44,579 nt of DNA from Acidobacteriota bacterium (GTDB lineage Bacteria > Acidobacteriota > Terriglobia > UBA7540), in assembly GCA_003165315.1 (NCBI GenBank), contig PLSX01000012.1, positions 3,001-47,579 of the forward strand, in the 5' to 3' direction. Below, piece by piece: positions 16,752-25,970 of this stretch; positions within the stretch are counted from its first letter, which is position 1; each line of letters starts with the position of its first letter. The position numbers and the translations under genes are program-made. The notes beneath the pieces were generated by a model. That model searched no databases, was not told the origin of the DNA, and was given only the letters and a program-made list of their open reading frames with translations.

Positions 16752-17876
16752 TTAACTTGCTTGACCGGCCAGACGGAACTCAATGCGCACAGTAGCCGGG
16801 AAGTCCTCTGGCTGGCCGGCGCGCTGGGCTGGCTTGAAACGAATCTGTGTGGCAACTTGAACAGCTTCCTGGTCGAGCCCGTGCCCAAGCGATTTCACTA
16901 CGCCGGTTACACGAATCGAGCCATTCGCCTGAAAGACCACGGAAAGTGCAACATCACCTTGAATTCCCAAGCGGCGTGCTTCTTCGGTATAGGAAGGAGC
17001 AGGCTTGGAGAGGATCTCAATCGGCTGGAACTCCAGCGGGGCAGGTGCTTGCGCAACCTTCGCTACAGTTGGCGCGGCAGGGAGTGCCTTGGCAAATCCC
17101 CCGATGGCTACAGGTCCACCCGCGTGGCCACTACCCACGCCTGGTGCGCCACTGCCAAAACCAGCACTTGCCACCACTCTTCCGGTACCATCGCCGCGGC
17201 CATTGGCTACGCCTGCGACGCCACTGTTAAAACCGACGCTGAGAACAACGCCCTGAATACCATGATTTCCGTTCGTCCCATTTCCATTGGCAGGCCCGCT
17301 GGGAAGGCCAAAGGCGCCCAGAATCGGAGTGTTGCCTGGATTTTCCTTTTGCGCCCGACTCGGCAACCCGTCGGGTTTGCCAAATCCTCCCGTTTGCACC
17401 ATTTCAGCGGGACGCTTGATGGTGACAGGTTCCGTAGCGCCTCCAAATACGCCCGTGCGCACCACAGGTTGGTCTTTAACTTTAGGAGCAGGTGCAGGCG
17501 CAGCCGCAATTGGCGTCGGCAGTTGGTGTTCAGGAATAGATGGAGGAGGAACGACACTCCGAATTTTGGGAACTTCAATCTCAGGCGCGACGGATGCAAC
17601 GAGTTTGGGCTGGACGGGAGGGGGAAGAGCCACATGCGGAAGTTCGCGGGGCAACTTCACCACAGGCTTTACGGCGGGTGGGGTCAGCGACGGCAGCCAG
17701 ATCAATTCAACATGCCTGTCGCTAAACCGCAGTTCGCGTGGAAACATGAGCCCCACTAACACAACGGCCACTACCAAAAAAACCTGGGCGATGATGCCGC
17801 AGATAAACGATACACCGCGACGATAACCGGCACCACCTCCTGGCTCCAAGCTTGTAAACATTGTCGTCACGGGCAT
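16752..17876 (-). CDS. TonB-family energy transducer
   Basis: 374 residues. A short cytoplasmic segment, one membrane helix (about 24-46, VSFICGIIAQVFLVVAVVLVGLMF), a long Pro/Gly/Val-rich periplasmic linker, and a C-terminal TonB domain (PIEILSKPAPSYTEEARRLGIQ... VALSVVFQANGSIRVTGVVKSLGHGLDQEAV... FKPA). TonB couples the proton motive force to outer-membrane receptors. The linker carries Gly-rich pseudo-repeats (GFGKPDGLP, GFNSGVAGVANGRGDG, GFGSGAPGVGSGHAGG). ExbB/ExbD are not adjacent. ATG at 17876 or 17861 could start it; neither has a clear Shine-Dalgarno. Co-oriented with the M48 gene at 34-base spacing. Confidence 0.9.
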   Translation of the reverse strand: MPVTTMFTSLEPGGGAGYRRGVSFICGIIAQVFLVVAVVLVGLMFPRELRFSDRHVELIWLPSLTPPAVKPVVKLPRELPHVALPPPVQPKLVASVAPEIEVPKIRSVVPPPSIPEHQLPTPIAAAPAPAPKVKDQPVVRTGVFGGATEPVTIKRPAEMVQTGGFGKPDGLPSRAQKENPGNTPILGAFGLPSGPANGNGTNGNHGIQGVVLSVGFNSGVAGVANGRGDGTGRVVASAGFGSGAPGVGSGHAGGPVAIGGFAKALPAAPTVAKVAQAPAPLEFQPIEILSKPAPSYTEEARRLGIQGDVALSVVFQANGSIRVTGVVKSLGHGLDQEAVQVATQIRFKPAQRAGQPEDFPATVRIEFRLAGQAS

Positions 17877-19316
17877 CCCCTGGATGAGGCCTGAGTACTG
17901 AAGAACCTGAGGGCCACATCACCTTTCTCGATTACGATTCCAACGGGCTCCGCCAGCGCTGCCCCGGTGTGGCCACCCGCCGAAGTGGTATTTGTGAACG
18001 GCAGGTTAGCTCACTGGATTGCTACAACTTCACCGTAGCGCAACAAACGGCCACCCAATCGATGATCAGGCAGGACAGCACTTATTTTCCATCTCCGGAG
18101 TTAGGATGTATGTCCGTTATTGCTCGCCGGAGGACGTATGGAAAATGCTCCGCCAACCCAACGGGAACGCCTTCTGACCTGAGGGGCCGCGAAAGATGCC
18201 AAAAGTCCGAGCCTTTAAAACCTAATGCTCATATTTGTTAGTGCTTTCCAAGGAGAGGGCTAAGCATACCGCCTCCTCGGTCAGAGGAAATGCACGACGC
18301 TAGCCAAATGACGCGCAAAAAAATTGGTTAGTTTTCTATAACATAGCGTTCAAGACAACGGGACAAAATGGCATCTCATATGCATTTTTTTCACAGTAAT
18401 GTAAAAAATACACAATTGTCGTAAGTTCGGTCTCATTTATTATCCTTCTTATTTAACCAAGCCCGTTCACTCAAACCGACAGATCAACAACTTAAAAGCC
18501 CATTTATTACTGTAATTTATAGACTATATGTCCAAATAAGCATGGGTGAAAACCACCAATCCTCAGACGGACGGAACAACCCCTGTCAATTTCCTTCCCC
18601 AAAAGGTGAAAAGGTAAAATTTTCACCATAAAACTACCGCATTTCCACTTGCCCAAACGTTAAGATGTAAAATTTTTACTATCAAGGCTTCTGCCTCTCG
18701 GCTTTCCATGGTTTCAATTTGGGAAAGGCTGGGAAAGAGATGCAAGTCTCGGGAAGAAAATTGTCTTTTACTGGAAAATGATTGGACGAATTGCCCTGTG
18801 GCGCCTGCGCTAATCCTCCTTCGCTTGCAAACCTCATAGAGAACGGTAGGAACGATCCGAACGCCAAGTAGCTTTCAAAGAAATAGATCAATGACTTGTC
18901 TGAGTCCGCCTGTCGCAATCGATGAGGACTCTTCCCCATCCTCTCATTAAACCTGACATTACCTTGGTCGCAGAATTGAGAGCTATGTGTTTTCATGGCC
19001 TGGACATAAGCCAGAGGTGAATATGTCAGAAGTGATAGGACGGGAAGAAGTCTATCCTTCAATATGTCCCCCACCTGGCAATTTGTAACATCCTACTCCT
19101 TATTATTGTGATGATGCCATAACAATTTTATAGGTTGTGACAACCGCGTCAGGACAATTCCACGAAAATTCCACCGCCCGCAAGCACGAAAAAATATTGC
19201 CCAGTACCATTGAACGGCATCGGACAAGAAGTCTAAAAACTGTGACTCATGCCGCAACAAGCAGTTGCAAGCATGGCCAAGCCCTTGGCCATGCGTCATT
19301 GCTACCAAGAAAATGA
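17877..19316. other. 1.4-kb region without a supported gene, partly strongly AT-rich
   Basis: Lies between the wecB stop and the tonB start, both on the minus strand. From about 18300 to 18680 the sequence is conspicuously AT-rich compared with the rest of the window and holds two near-identical palindromic sites: GTAAAATTTTCAC near 18614, within the inverted repeat GGTGAAAA/TTTTCACC, and GTAAAATTTTTAC near 18667. Open frames at 17969-18241 (+) and 18682-19074 (-) lack recognisable domains or ribosome sites. The AT-rich part may be regulatory DNA or a remnant of acquired sequence. Confidence 0.5.
18604..18680. promoter_or_regulatory. Pair of GTAAAATTTTNAC palindromic sites
   Basis: Two near-identical palindromic 13-mers about 53 bases (roughly five helical turns) apart, the first embedded in an 8-bp inverted repeat GGTGAAAA...TTTTCACC. 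The spacing and symmetry would suit a dimeric regulator, but no regulator gene is adjacent. Confidence 0.3.
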
Positions 19317-20456
19317 TTAGGGTTTGGATCGAATGCTTTGCAGTGCAGCCACTATCTTCTTTGCCGCCTGCCCGTCGCCGAAAGGGTTACTGTGTCGGCC
19401 AAAGTGGGTGTATGCCTTCTGGTTATCAAGGAGTTCAGTGACGGTGTTAAAGATCACCTCGGCGGATGTTCCCACCAGCTTGCAAACCCCGGCCTTGACG
19501 CCCTCGGGGCGCTCCGTATTCTCGCGCATCACCAGCGCGGGGCGTCCGAGAGAAGGCATCTCTTCCTGGATGCCCCCGGAATCGCTCAAGGCAAGATAGG
19601 CCTGACTGAGCAACCAAACGAATTGAGGATAATCCAGGGGATCGATCAGGCGGATTCGACTGTTGCTTCCCAGCAAGGGCTGCACAATCGCCCGTACGTT
19701 GGGGTTGGGATGGACAGGAAAGACAATCTCGATGTCTTCCCGCTCTGAGGCCAGGCGCAAAATTCCCTGGCAAATGCTCTTCAACCCTGGCCCAAAATTC
19801 TCGCGCCGGTGCGCCGTTACCACAATTAGTTTTCGTCCCTCAAGCTTGAATCCGCGAAGCTGCGGGATGGCGGGAGGATGGCGCAAGACGCGGTCGCGGG
19901 TTTCGAGCAGGGCATCGACAACCGTGTTTCCGGTCACGATGATGCGCTGGGGCGGAATCCCTTCCTTCAACAAGTTATTGCGCGACCAGTTGGTTGGGGC
20001 AAAGTGCAGGGTGGCAAGTTGCGAAGCCAACCTGCGGTTGATTTCCTCGGGGAAAGGCGAGTATCGGTCCAGGGTGCGTAATCCTGCTTCCACGTGCCCA
20101 ACGGGGACACGGTGATAGAAAGCCGCCAGGCTCGCCGCCATCACTGTCGTCGTGTCCCCCTGCACCATCACGACGTCTGGCCGCTGGGCTTCAACGACAG
20201 CATGAAACCGCTCCAAAATCAGGGCCGTCAATCCACACAATTCCTGATTGGGCCGCATCACATCGAGATCGTAATGAACGGGAATGCGGAACCAGCGAAG
20301 GATGGGTTCAAGCAGGTGGCGGTGTTGGGCAGTGATGCAGACCCTGGTTTTGAACTGATCGCGGCACCTTGCCAGTTCACGGAAGACCGGAGCGAGCTTG
20401 ATGGCTTCAGGGCGTGTGCCCAGCACAATGAGGACGTGAATACGTTTGGAAGACAT
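19317..20456 (-). CDS. wecB: UDP-N-acetylglucosamine 2-epimerase (non-hydrolysing)
   Basis: 379 residues, the usual length. It interconverts UDP-GlcNAc and UDP-ManNAc in the cytoplasm to supply polysaccharide synthesis. Family motifs are all present: GTRPEAIKLAPV at the N-terminus, VQGDTTT (catalytic Asp region), HVEAGLRT and FPEEINRR (catalytic Glu residues), VTAHRRENFG (catalytic His) and SDSGGIQEE binding UDP. It is last in the minus-strand exopolysaccharide operon, 140 bases after the GT2 synthase, the gap holding a heptamer array. Supply of ManNAc to the operon's polymer is inferred. Confidence 0.95.
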   Translation of the reverse strand: MSSKRIHVLIVLGTRPEAIKLAPVFRELARCRDQFKTRVCITAQHRHLLEPILRWFRIPVHYDLDVMRPNQELCGLTALILERFHAVVEAQRPDVVMVQGDTTTVMAASLAAFYHRVPVGHVEAGLRTLDRYSPFPEEINRRLASQLATLHFAPTNWSRNNLLKEGIPPQRIIVTGNTVVDALLETRDRVLRHPPAIPQLRGFKLEGRKLIVVTAHRRENFGPGLKSICQGILRLASEREDIEIVFPVHPNPNVRAIVQPLLGSNSRIRLIDPLDYPQFVWLLSQAYLALSDSGGIQEEMPSLGRPALVMRENTERPEGVKAGVCKLVGTSAEVIFNTVTELLDNQKAYTHFGRHSNPFGDGQAAKKIVAALQSIRSKP

Positions 20457-20514
20457 TAAAGGTGGTCTTAGGTTTTAGCTTTTTGATTTGGGACTAAAGG
20501 GCGAGCCACTTTTT

Positions 20515-20590
20515 AGATTCAAAATTCAAGACACTTCACTCCGGATTCAAGATTGTATATTCAAAACAAAACCTAGAATCAAAAATCCAA
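20515..20590. repeat. AT-rich heptamer array between wecB and the GT2 gene
   Basis: Units AGATTCA, AAATTCA, GGATTCA, AGATTGT and ATATTCA lie in seven-base register across the intergenic gap. This is the same periodicity as in the polymerase operon but a different core sequence, and here it is confined to non-coding DNA. Confidence 0.65.
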
Positions 20591-20596
20591 ATTTGT

Positions 20597-21865
20597 TCAC
20601 ACAGTTCCAACTTGGTAGCGTTCGGTCTTTGCCCACTTGATAGCCCGGTGGATTATGAAATCGTCGTAAAAGGCGGCAGCCACCACCGGAATCCAGAGCT
20701 GCGTATAAGTAAAATACATCAAGATAGTCAAAAGGATGTTCACCAGGGAGTCTTCTCCAGGTTCGCAAGAAAGGGCAATGACGAGCTGAAGAACGAACGT
20801 CGCGTAAGCAAGAATCCAGACCAGACTGTAAGGGCCGGGCACATTAATATTGATGAGTTTCGCCATGCAGAGGATCAAGAGAGAGTCGGAAATGACCACG
20901 GCCAAGAAAAAAAAGTAATACAACAAGTGGGAAGAAAGTATTTCAAACGCGATGCGGCGGGGCTTGGCGCGGAGAAGCCCGGTGGAGTGCTTTTTCAGGA
21001 CATAGTTGAAGCCGCGAACCCAGCGGCGGCGTTGTTTAAACCAAACCCGCAGAGATTCCGGTTCCTGCTCCCAGCTTACCGAGGTCGGGACCAGTTGAAC
21101 ATTGTAGCCAGCCAGGTAAAGCCGGACGGTCATTTCGGAGTCTTCCGTTAAGGCCTGCTCGTCCCAGCCTCCCAGCTTTTCCACAATCGACTTCTGAATC
21201 ACGTAATTGGTGCCCGGTAGCATGGTAAGACGCATGAGCATCCAGCGGCCCGCCTGCACCATCCATTGGAACCCGATGCCTTCAATATTAACGAAGCGCG
21301 TGATGAGGGCGCGGCGGCGGTTCCAGGCACGATACATTCCCACGGCCGCAGCCAGCTTGGGATAGCGCACAATCTGCTCAGCCAGGGGGCGAATGGCGCC
21401 CGGCTCGGGGAGATTATCAGCGTCGTAAATGGCGATCAAGGGATGACGCGCCTGCGTCAATGCATAATTCAGTGCGCCAGACTTACCACGCGCGCTCAAA
21501 AGCTTGGGGACTTCCAGAAGGCGGACGCGGGGATCAGAGGTGAATCCGCGGATCACCTCCGCCGTGTTGTCGGTACTGCCATCGTTAATCATCAGAAATT
21601 CGATTTTGTCCGCAGGGTAATCAAGCTTCTGAAGGGCAATGATGGTGTGGTCGATCACGCGACCTTCATTATGGCAGGGGACCATGACGGAAATGCATGG
21701 CAAGTTGGCATCAGAAATTGGAGAGAGCTTCTTGGCAGCATGTCGGGTGCGCCGGTAATAAACGTGCCCGAGAAAAAAAAGAAGGGACTGGTACCCCAAC
21801 ATGAACCAGATCAGGGCCACGGTGGAAACAAAGAGTCCGTCGATGATCCAATGGAAATGAGGCAT
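20597..21865 (-). CDS. Processive family-2 glycosyltransferase (PgaC/BcsA-like polysaccharide synthase)
   Basis: 422 residues with an N-terminal membrane helix (about 8-32), a cytoplasmic GT-A domain and three to four C-terminal helices (about 310-410), the layout of polysaccharide synthases that polymerise and extrude a chain. Motifs: VMVPCHNEG, INDGSTDNT, the DxD IYDADNL, the TED of LTEDSEMTVRL, and the processivity motif QRRRW. The start ATG lies six bases after the stop of the deacetylase-like gene with GGATAGGA just upstream. With the deacetylase/hydrolase neighbour this resembles the PgaB-PgaC logic of poly-N-acetylglucosamine export; the polymer identity is inference. Confidence 0.92.
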   Translation of the reverse strand: MPHFHWIIDGLFVSTVALIWFMLGYQSLLFFLGHVYYRRTRHAAKKLSPISDANLPCISVMVPCHNEGRVIDHTIIALQKLDYPADKIEFLMINDGSTDNTAEVIRGFTSDPRVRLLEVPKLLSARGKSGALNYALTQARHPLIAIYDADNLPEPGAIRPLAEQIVRYPKLAAAVGMYRAWNRRRALITRFVNIEGIGFQWMVQAGRWMLMRLTMLPGTNYVIQKSIVEKLGGWDEQALTEDSEMTVRLYLAGYNVQLVPTSVSWEQEPESLRVWFKQRRRWVRGFNYVLKKHSTGLLRAKPRRIAFEILSSHLLYYFFFLAVVISDSLLILCMAKLININVPGPYSLVWILAYATFVLQLVIALSCEPGEDSLVNILLTILMYFTYTQLWIPVVAAAFYDDFIIHRAIKWAKTERYQVGTV

Positions 21866-21871
21866 GCAATC

Positions 21872-24800
21872 CTATCCGTTACGTTTTATAAGCCGCGCCA
21901 GCCGAACTTGCAAGTAAATAACAATCATCAACACGGTGGCAAGAATGCCAAAAGCCCAGATGGCCCAGGAAGATGCCCAGCCCACAACATCGACGGCGAC
22001 GCCGGCCTTCGTGTTGGTAGCAACCCGAACCTTATGGTCGCCCGCAGGGAAAACGACGGCCCAATCCGCGCCGCTACGCTCGGTGGGCAATGTGGCGGAA
22101 CTACCGTCCACGAGAATGTCGTTGGGTTCCTGATTGAAGATGAAAACTGCGCGCCCAGGGGAGTGATATTGGAGTGTCAACCCGGTGGTATCCGCATGCG
22201 CCTCGACCAAATCCGCCGTGGTGGAAAGGATGCGCGCCTCGAACGCATTTGTATCCAGGAAGTGCCACCAACTCTGCTCGGTGGAAATGGAATGGTCGCC
22301 AGTTGGCATTACAACCCCGTCAGCCGAAATCGCCGGCCAGGGATGGCCGTCCACATAGTAGAGGGGGTCGTCCGCGGGAGTAAAAACCAGGGAGGTTCCA
22401 GCATCGACGTCCATACTGGTTTTGCCGCCACTCACCGAGGTGGGGCGGTTGAGCACCATTTGGATGAGATCCCAATCCTGTGGGGATACGGTCTGTTCGG
22501 AATACACTGCGGCACGCCCGGAAGCTGACGCTGCACTTAGGATCGTCAGGGCCAATTCCGTCCCGGTTGCCGTTTTCGACGGCAGGTTGGTATTCGTAAT
22601 ATCTCTGTCAGGCACGACGTTGACGTCAAACATCAGGCGGTGTGGATCAGGAACCAATTTGAGATAGGTGGCCGCGAAGCGCCGGTAGCGTTCCGCCGAT
22701 GTCATCCAAAAGCGGGCAGGATCCTCAACTTCAAGGGTGAAGGGAAATTCCCGCATCAAAGCGGTTATCCGGCGCGAGTCAACGCCCAAGGCGGGCCGCA
22801 CGTATTCATCGTGCAACCCGTCGAGCATAGTGATGATAACTTCCAATCCGCGCTGCTTGCACAAAGGATACAGTTCTTTCAGTACGCGCCGATGCCAGTC
22901 CACGACAATATCCTCGCGGTAGCGTTGAAACTTGGCCATTCCCGCAGGGTCTGTCTTGTAATAATGAGGCGAACTTGGGAGGAAGAGCTCCTTGGGGTCA
23001 AACCCCGACTTCTTCTTGAATTCCGCGCGCACAATGTCATTCATAGGCACAAACTTATCGGACCGTAGATAATCCTTGAAGTCGGCGTCGAAGTTCAATT
23101 CCGCGATGTCAACACCATCCCAATCGCTGGCATTCAGAAGGACCTTCGTCCAATCCATCGCCGCCTGGAAGCAATCAGGATCCTGAAGATTCATAGAAAA
23201 GCGCCAGCCGACATTGCCATCGGCGCCCGACGCTGTCTTTTCCCGCCATTCCGGGTGATCATCCCACATCTTTGGCGTCACCATGGGGTAGACAAACCAG
23301 GCGTAAACGGCAATTCCGTTGCGATGGCAAGCACGAACAAATTCGTCGTAGGGAAAGGAATATAGCCGGGTGAATTTCCAAGCCGCCACGTGAACTGTGC
23401 TGATACCAGCTCTGTGCCAGATGGTCGCAAGCCGATTGAGGTCCGCACCGGGGCGGCTGTCAGGATCGAAGTACACCTCAATGTGGTGGCTCCGCAGAGA
23501 GGTGGGCGCTCCGAAGGTGGTGCTCAAATACTCGGGGAAATAAGGGTAGTGGCTGGTTCCTTCGTTGGTGAAATTGTCGAGCTGCGCCGCAAGATAGATG
23601 TAGTGGCCCGCGCCAAATGAGCCGGAGAACGCCATCGGTTGCCCGCTCTCATTGTCATCCATCAGTTCGCGGACATTCTCGGGCGGGGTAAATCGTGCGA
23701 TGTGTTCATCCGGGCGCCAGGTCAGCTTGACGTCAGTATGATCGGGATCCGTGACAGAGGAAACTATTGTCTGGAAACCCGTAAACGCAATTCCGATCTT
23801 GACCAACCAGGGTTGTGAGCCGTCGGCGACCACATTCCCGCCCGACCCGAGATATCGCAAGACCAGACGCTGTTGCCCATCCGAGAGCTTCAGGCCCGCC
23901 GCATGGGGAACAACAAGCAGCGTATCGTTTGATCCCGGGGTCTCGCGGAACTTGACTGCATTGACGATCTTTACCTGGTATCCAAGAGCTTCCAGAACTG
24001 TCTTGTAACTTTGCTGGTTGTGGCCGGCGGCTGAATGGGGATTCTCCAGCCATAGGATCCATGCGCTGGGGGGCACAGCAAACTTGTCCCGGACCACCGT
24101 GGAGGGAGGGGGAAGAACCGGATGCAGGCTGTCCCACCACTGGCTGATCCGTTTGTACCAGGTGCTTGCCTGCTCGGCCGCTGGGGGCGGCTGCTTCATA
24201 ACTTCGGCGGCAGCCCACCCTCCGGGCGGAACCTGAACCGGAAGATCAACGGGGCTATTCACACGGGTTGCCGACAAATCGGTTTTCACGACTTGTCCAC
24301 CTGCGTCGAATAGTTGTACGCGCCAGTATTCGTCCTTGGGCAAAAGGTTAATGGTGCCGGAGGTGGTGCGGACAGCATATTGGCCCTGGAAATCAACCGT
24401 GCCTTCGAAATCCCGCACGGAAATAAAGTGGTAGCCCAAGGCGTTGATCCCTTGAATGACCTGCTCCAGCAGCTTTTGCTTCAAAAAGGGATGAAAATAG
24501 AACGATGCAACACCGTCGCGCACGACCCGCATGGTGCGCGCGTAATCCACGATCTTCAGTGGATCAGGATCATCTTCGGGCAGATAACCGAGGGTTTCCG
24601 GGATAATGTGACGGCCATATTGATCCACCACCGGATAGGGCACCATCTGGGCCGTAGTGTCATCAGGAGTAACCATGGGCCGGTCGTAAAACAGCGAGAA
24701 AACCTGACCCAGGGTGCGGTAGTCAATATCTGAAGCCCCATAATGAGGAACCTCAAAGGCCACCGGGTAAATGCCGTTGTTAAAGCACTCGGCGAATCCC

Positions 24801-25930
24801 ATTCGCAATCGTCGCAAGACGAATTCCGCCGAATCTCCGCCCACCGCCCGGTTGCCCAATTCATCCCAGAATTCATACTCATCGCCGCTCAGGCCGTGGA
24901 CCTGATGGGTGACGCCGTGCATGATGGGCGTTCCACCCTTGGCAATCATGGTGTGAATTGCCGCCACGGTCGACTTGCGATCGCCAAGACGGATTTCTAG
25001 GGAATGCGCGGGATCTCGAAAGATGGGAATGAGAGCTATTTGGAATGGTATGTGCCGGTCCGAAAGCCATTTGGCAATACTGGTGAGGTCATCGGGGTCA
25101 TCGTCGACGCTGACATCCTCTATACGCACCATGGCGCGTTGATCGGACGGATGGTAGATTCCCAGAATGTCATGAAGAAGATCGCAAAGCACCAGGTAGC
25201 GCGTGCCTTCTCCCATGTAAGAAAGCGGCTTGTCGGCAAAGTACCAGAAATCCCCGCTCTTGACGACATATGGGCTCGATACTTTATCGCGATTGATCGC
25301 CGTAGCCTCAATTTCAGCGACATTGGAGTCCTGGATCGAGACGATATTCAGATCAGTGTCCGGTTTGGGCAACATCGTCTGCTTGTAAAAAACAGACCGG
25401 TAATCGAGATCACGCCGGTATTCAACAAAGCTGAAGCCGTATTGGTGGCGCGCCTGGGGAGTGGCAAGAAGCTGGTCGATGTGTCCACCCAGCCAGGCAA
25501 AAGGGTGGTCCGTTGCCTGAATGTCCGCCAACAAGGCGGGCGGGACAATAGTGCTGAGCCCAGAGGCTACAAAGAACCCAGCACGGTATTGTGAAAGCTG
25601 CCCCCGTCTATAGGCGTCAAGCGGAATCAACGCTGCCTGCAACTTAAAGTGGGTCAGTAGATTCGCGAGGAAAAGCGCATGGATGTAAGATTCTGCTTGA
25701 GGGTTTGCCTGGCTATCGTAAATGACAGCAACGGATGAAGAGTCCCCGGTGTCGTCGGGCGGCACTGCACGTAGCAATCCCACCGGCAAGAAAATCAACA
25801 ACGTGGTGAGAAGGACCAGAACGGCGACCGACGACCTGCGGATAGAGAAATAATTCAAAAGCGCACGAAAGCGGAAAAGCATATGACCCAAAGCTATATT
25901 ACCATGCCCAGGCACATTGCGGGGCGCCAC
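21872..25930 (-). CDS. Membrane-anchored DUF2334 deacetylase-like / GATase-like / TIM-barrel hydrolase-like protein
   Basis: 1352 residues starting at GTG 25930 (AAAAGG six bases upstream) or ATG 25882. An N-terminal membrane helix (35-53) precedes a DUF2334 polysaccharide-deacetylase-like region (about 65-515) with acidic RIEDVS (Glu271, Asp272) and HGVTHQ (His338, His342). A Rossmann/GATase-like segment (about 623-785, WILWLENPHSA, VVPHAAGLKLSDGQQ) follows, then a TIM-barrel hydrolase-like domain (about 815-1190) with acidic WDGVDIAELNFDAD, and a C-terminal helix (about 1315-1340). Deacetylase plus hydrolase on one membrane protein recalls PgaB and PelA, which trim and deacetylate exopolysaccharide in the periplasm, but domain order and size differ. 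It directly precedes the GT2 synthase. Role in polymer modification is inferred with good context. Confidence 0.82.
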   Translation of the reverse strand: MAPRNVPGHGNIALGHMLFRFRALLNYFSIRRSSVAVLVLLTTLLIFLPVGLLRAVPPDDTGDSSSVAVIYDSQANPQAESYIHALFLANLLTHFKLQAALIPLDAYRRGQLSQYRAGFFVASGLSTIVPPALLADIQATDHPFAWLGGHIDQLLATPQARHQYGFSFVEYRRDLDYRSVFYKQTMLPKPDTDLNIVSIQDSNVAEIEATAINRDKVSSPYVVKSGDFWYFADKPLSYMGEGTRYLVLCDLLHDILGIYHPSDQRAMVRIEDVSVDDDPDDLTSIAKWLSDRHIPFQIALIPIFRDPAHSLEIRLGDRKSTVAAIHTMIAKGGTPIMHGVTHQVHGLSGDEYEFWDELGNRAVGGDSAEFVLRRLRMGFAECFNNGIYPVAFEVPHYGASDIDYRTLGQVFSLFYDRPMVTPDDTTAQMVPYPVVDQYGRHIIPETLGYLPEDDPDPLKIVDYARTMRVVRDGVASFYFHPFLKQKLLEQVIQGINALGYHFISVRDFEGTVDFQGQYAVRTTSGTINLLPKDEYWRVQLFDAGGQVVKTDLSATRVNSPVDLPVQVPPGGWAAAEVMKQPPPAAEQASTWYKRISQWWDSLHPVLPPPSTVVRDKFAVPPSAWILWLENPHSAAGHNQQSYKTVLEALGYQVKIVNAVKFRETPGSNDTLLVVPHAAGLKLSDGQQRLVLRYLGSGGNVVADGSQPWLVKIGIAFTGFQTIVSSVTDPDHTDVKLTWRPDEHIARFTPPENVRELMDDNESGQPMAFSGSFGAGHYIYLAAQLDNFTNEGTSHYPYFPEYLSTTFGAPTSLRSHHIEVYFDPDSRPGADLNRLATIWHRAGISTVHVAAWKFTRLYSFPYDEFVRACHRNGIAVYAWFVYPMVTPKMWDDHPEWREKTASGADGNVGWRFSMNLQDPDCFQAAMDWTKVLLNASDWDGVDIAELNFDADFKDYLRSDKFVPMNDIVRAEFKKKSGFDPKELFLPSSPHYYKTDPAGMAKFQRYREDIVVDWHRRVLKELYPLCKQRGLEVIITMLDGLHDEYVRPALGVDSRRITALMREFPFTLEVEDPARFWMTSAERYRRFAATYLKLVPDPHRLMFDVNVVPDRDITNTNLPSKTATGTELALTILSAASASGRAAVYSEQTVSPQDWDLIQMVLNRPTSVSGGKTSMDVDAGTSLVFTPADDPLYYVDGHPWPAISADGVVMPTGDHSISTEQSWWHFLDTNAFEARILSTTADLVEAHADTTGLTLQYHSPGRAVFIFNQEPNDILVDGSSATLPTERSGADWAVVFPAGDHKVRVATNTKAGVAVDVVGWASSWAIWAFGILATVLMIVIYLQVRLARLIKRNG

Positions 25931-25970
25931 CTAAAACCTTTTCTGAACAGGGAGGATTGTTCGCAAGGGC

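Noticed and set aside
17969..18241. 90-codon plus-strand frame upstream of tonB
   Set aside because: No domain or ribosome site; amino-acid make-up looks non-coding.
18682..19074. 130-codon minus-strand frame
   Set aside because: No recognisable domain, no convincing ribosome site, and unusual composition; chance open frame is more likely, though a small orphan gene cannot be excluded.
21266..22528. 420-codon plus-strand frame opposite the exopolysaccharide genes
   Set aside because: It is antisense to two well-supported genes with family motifs and has no recognisable product.
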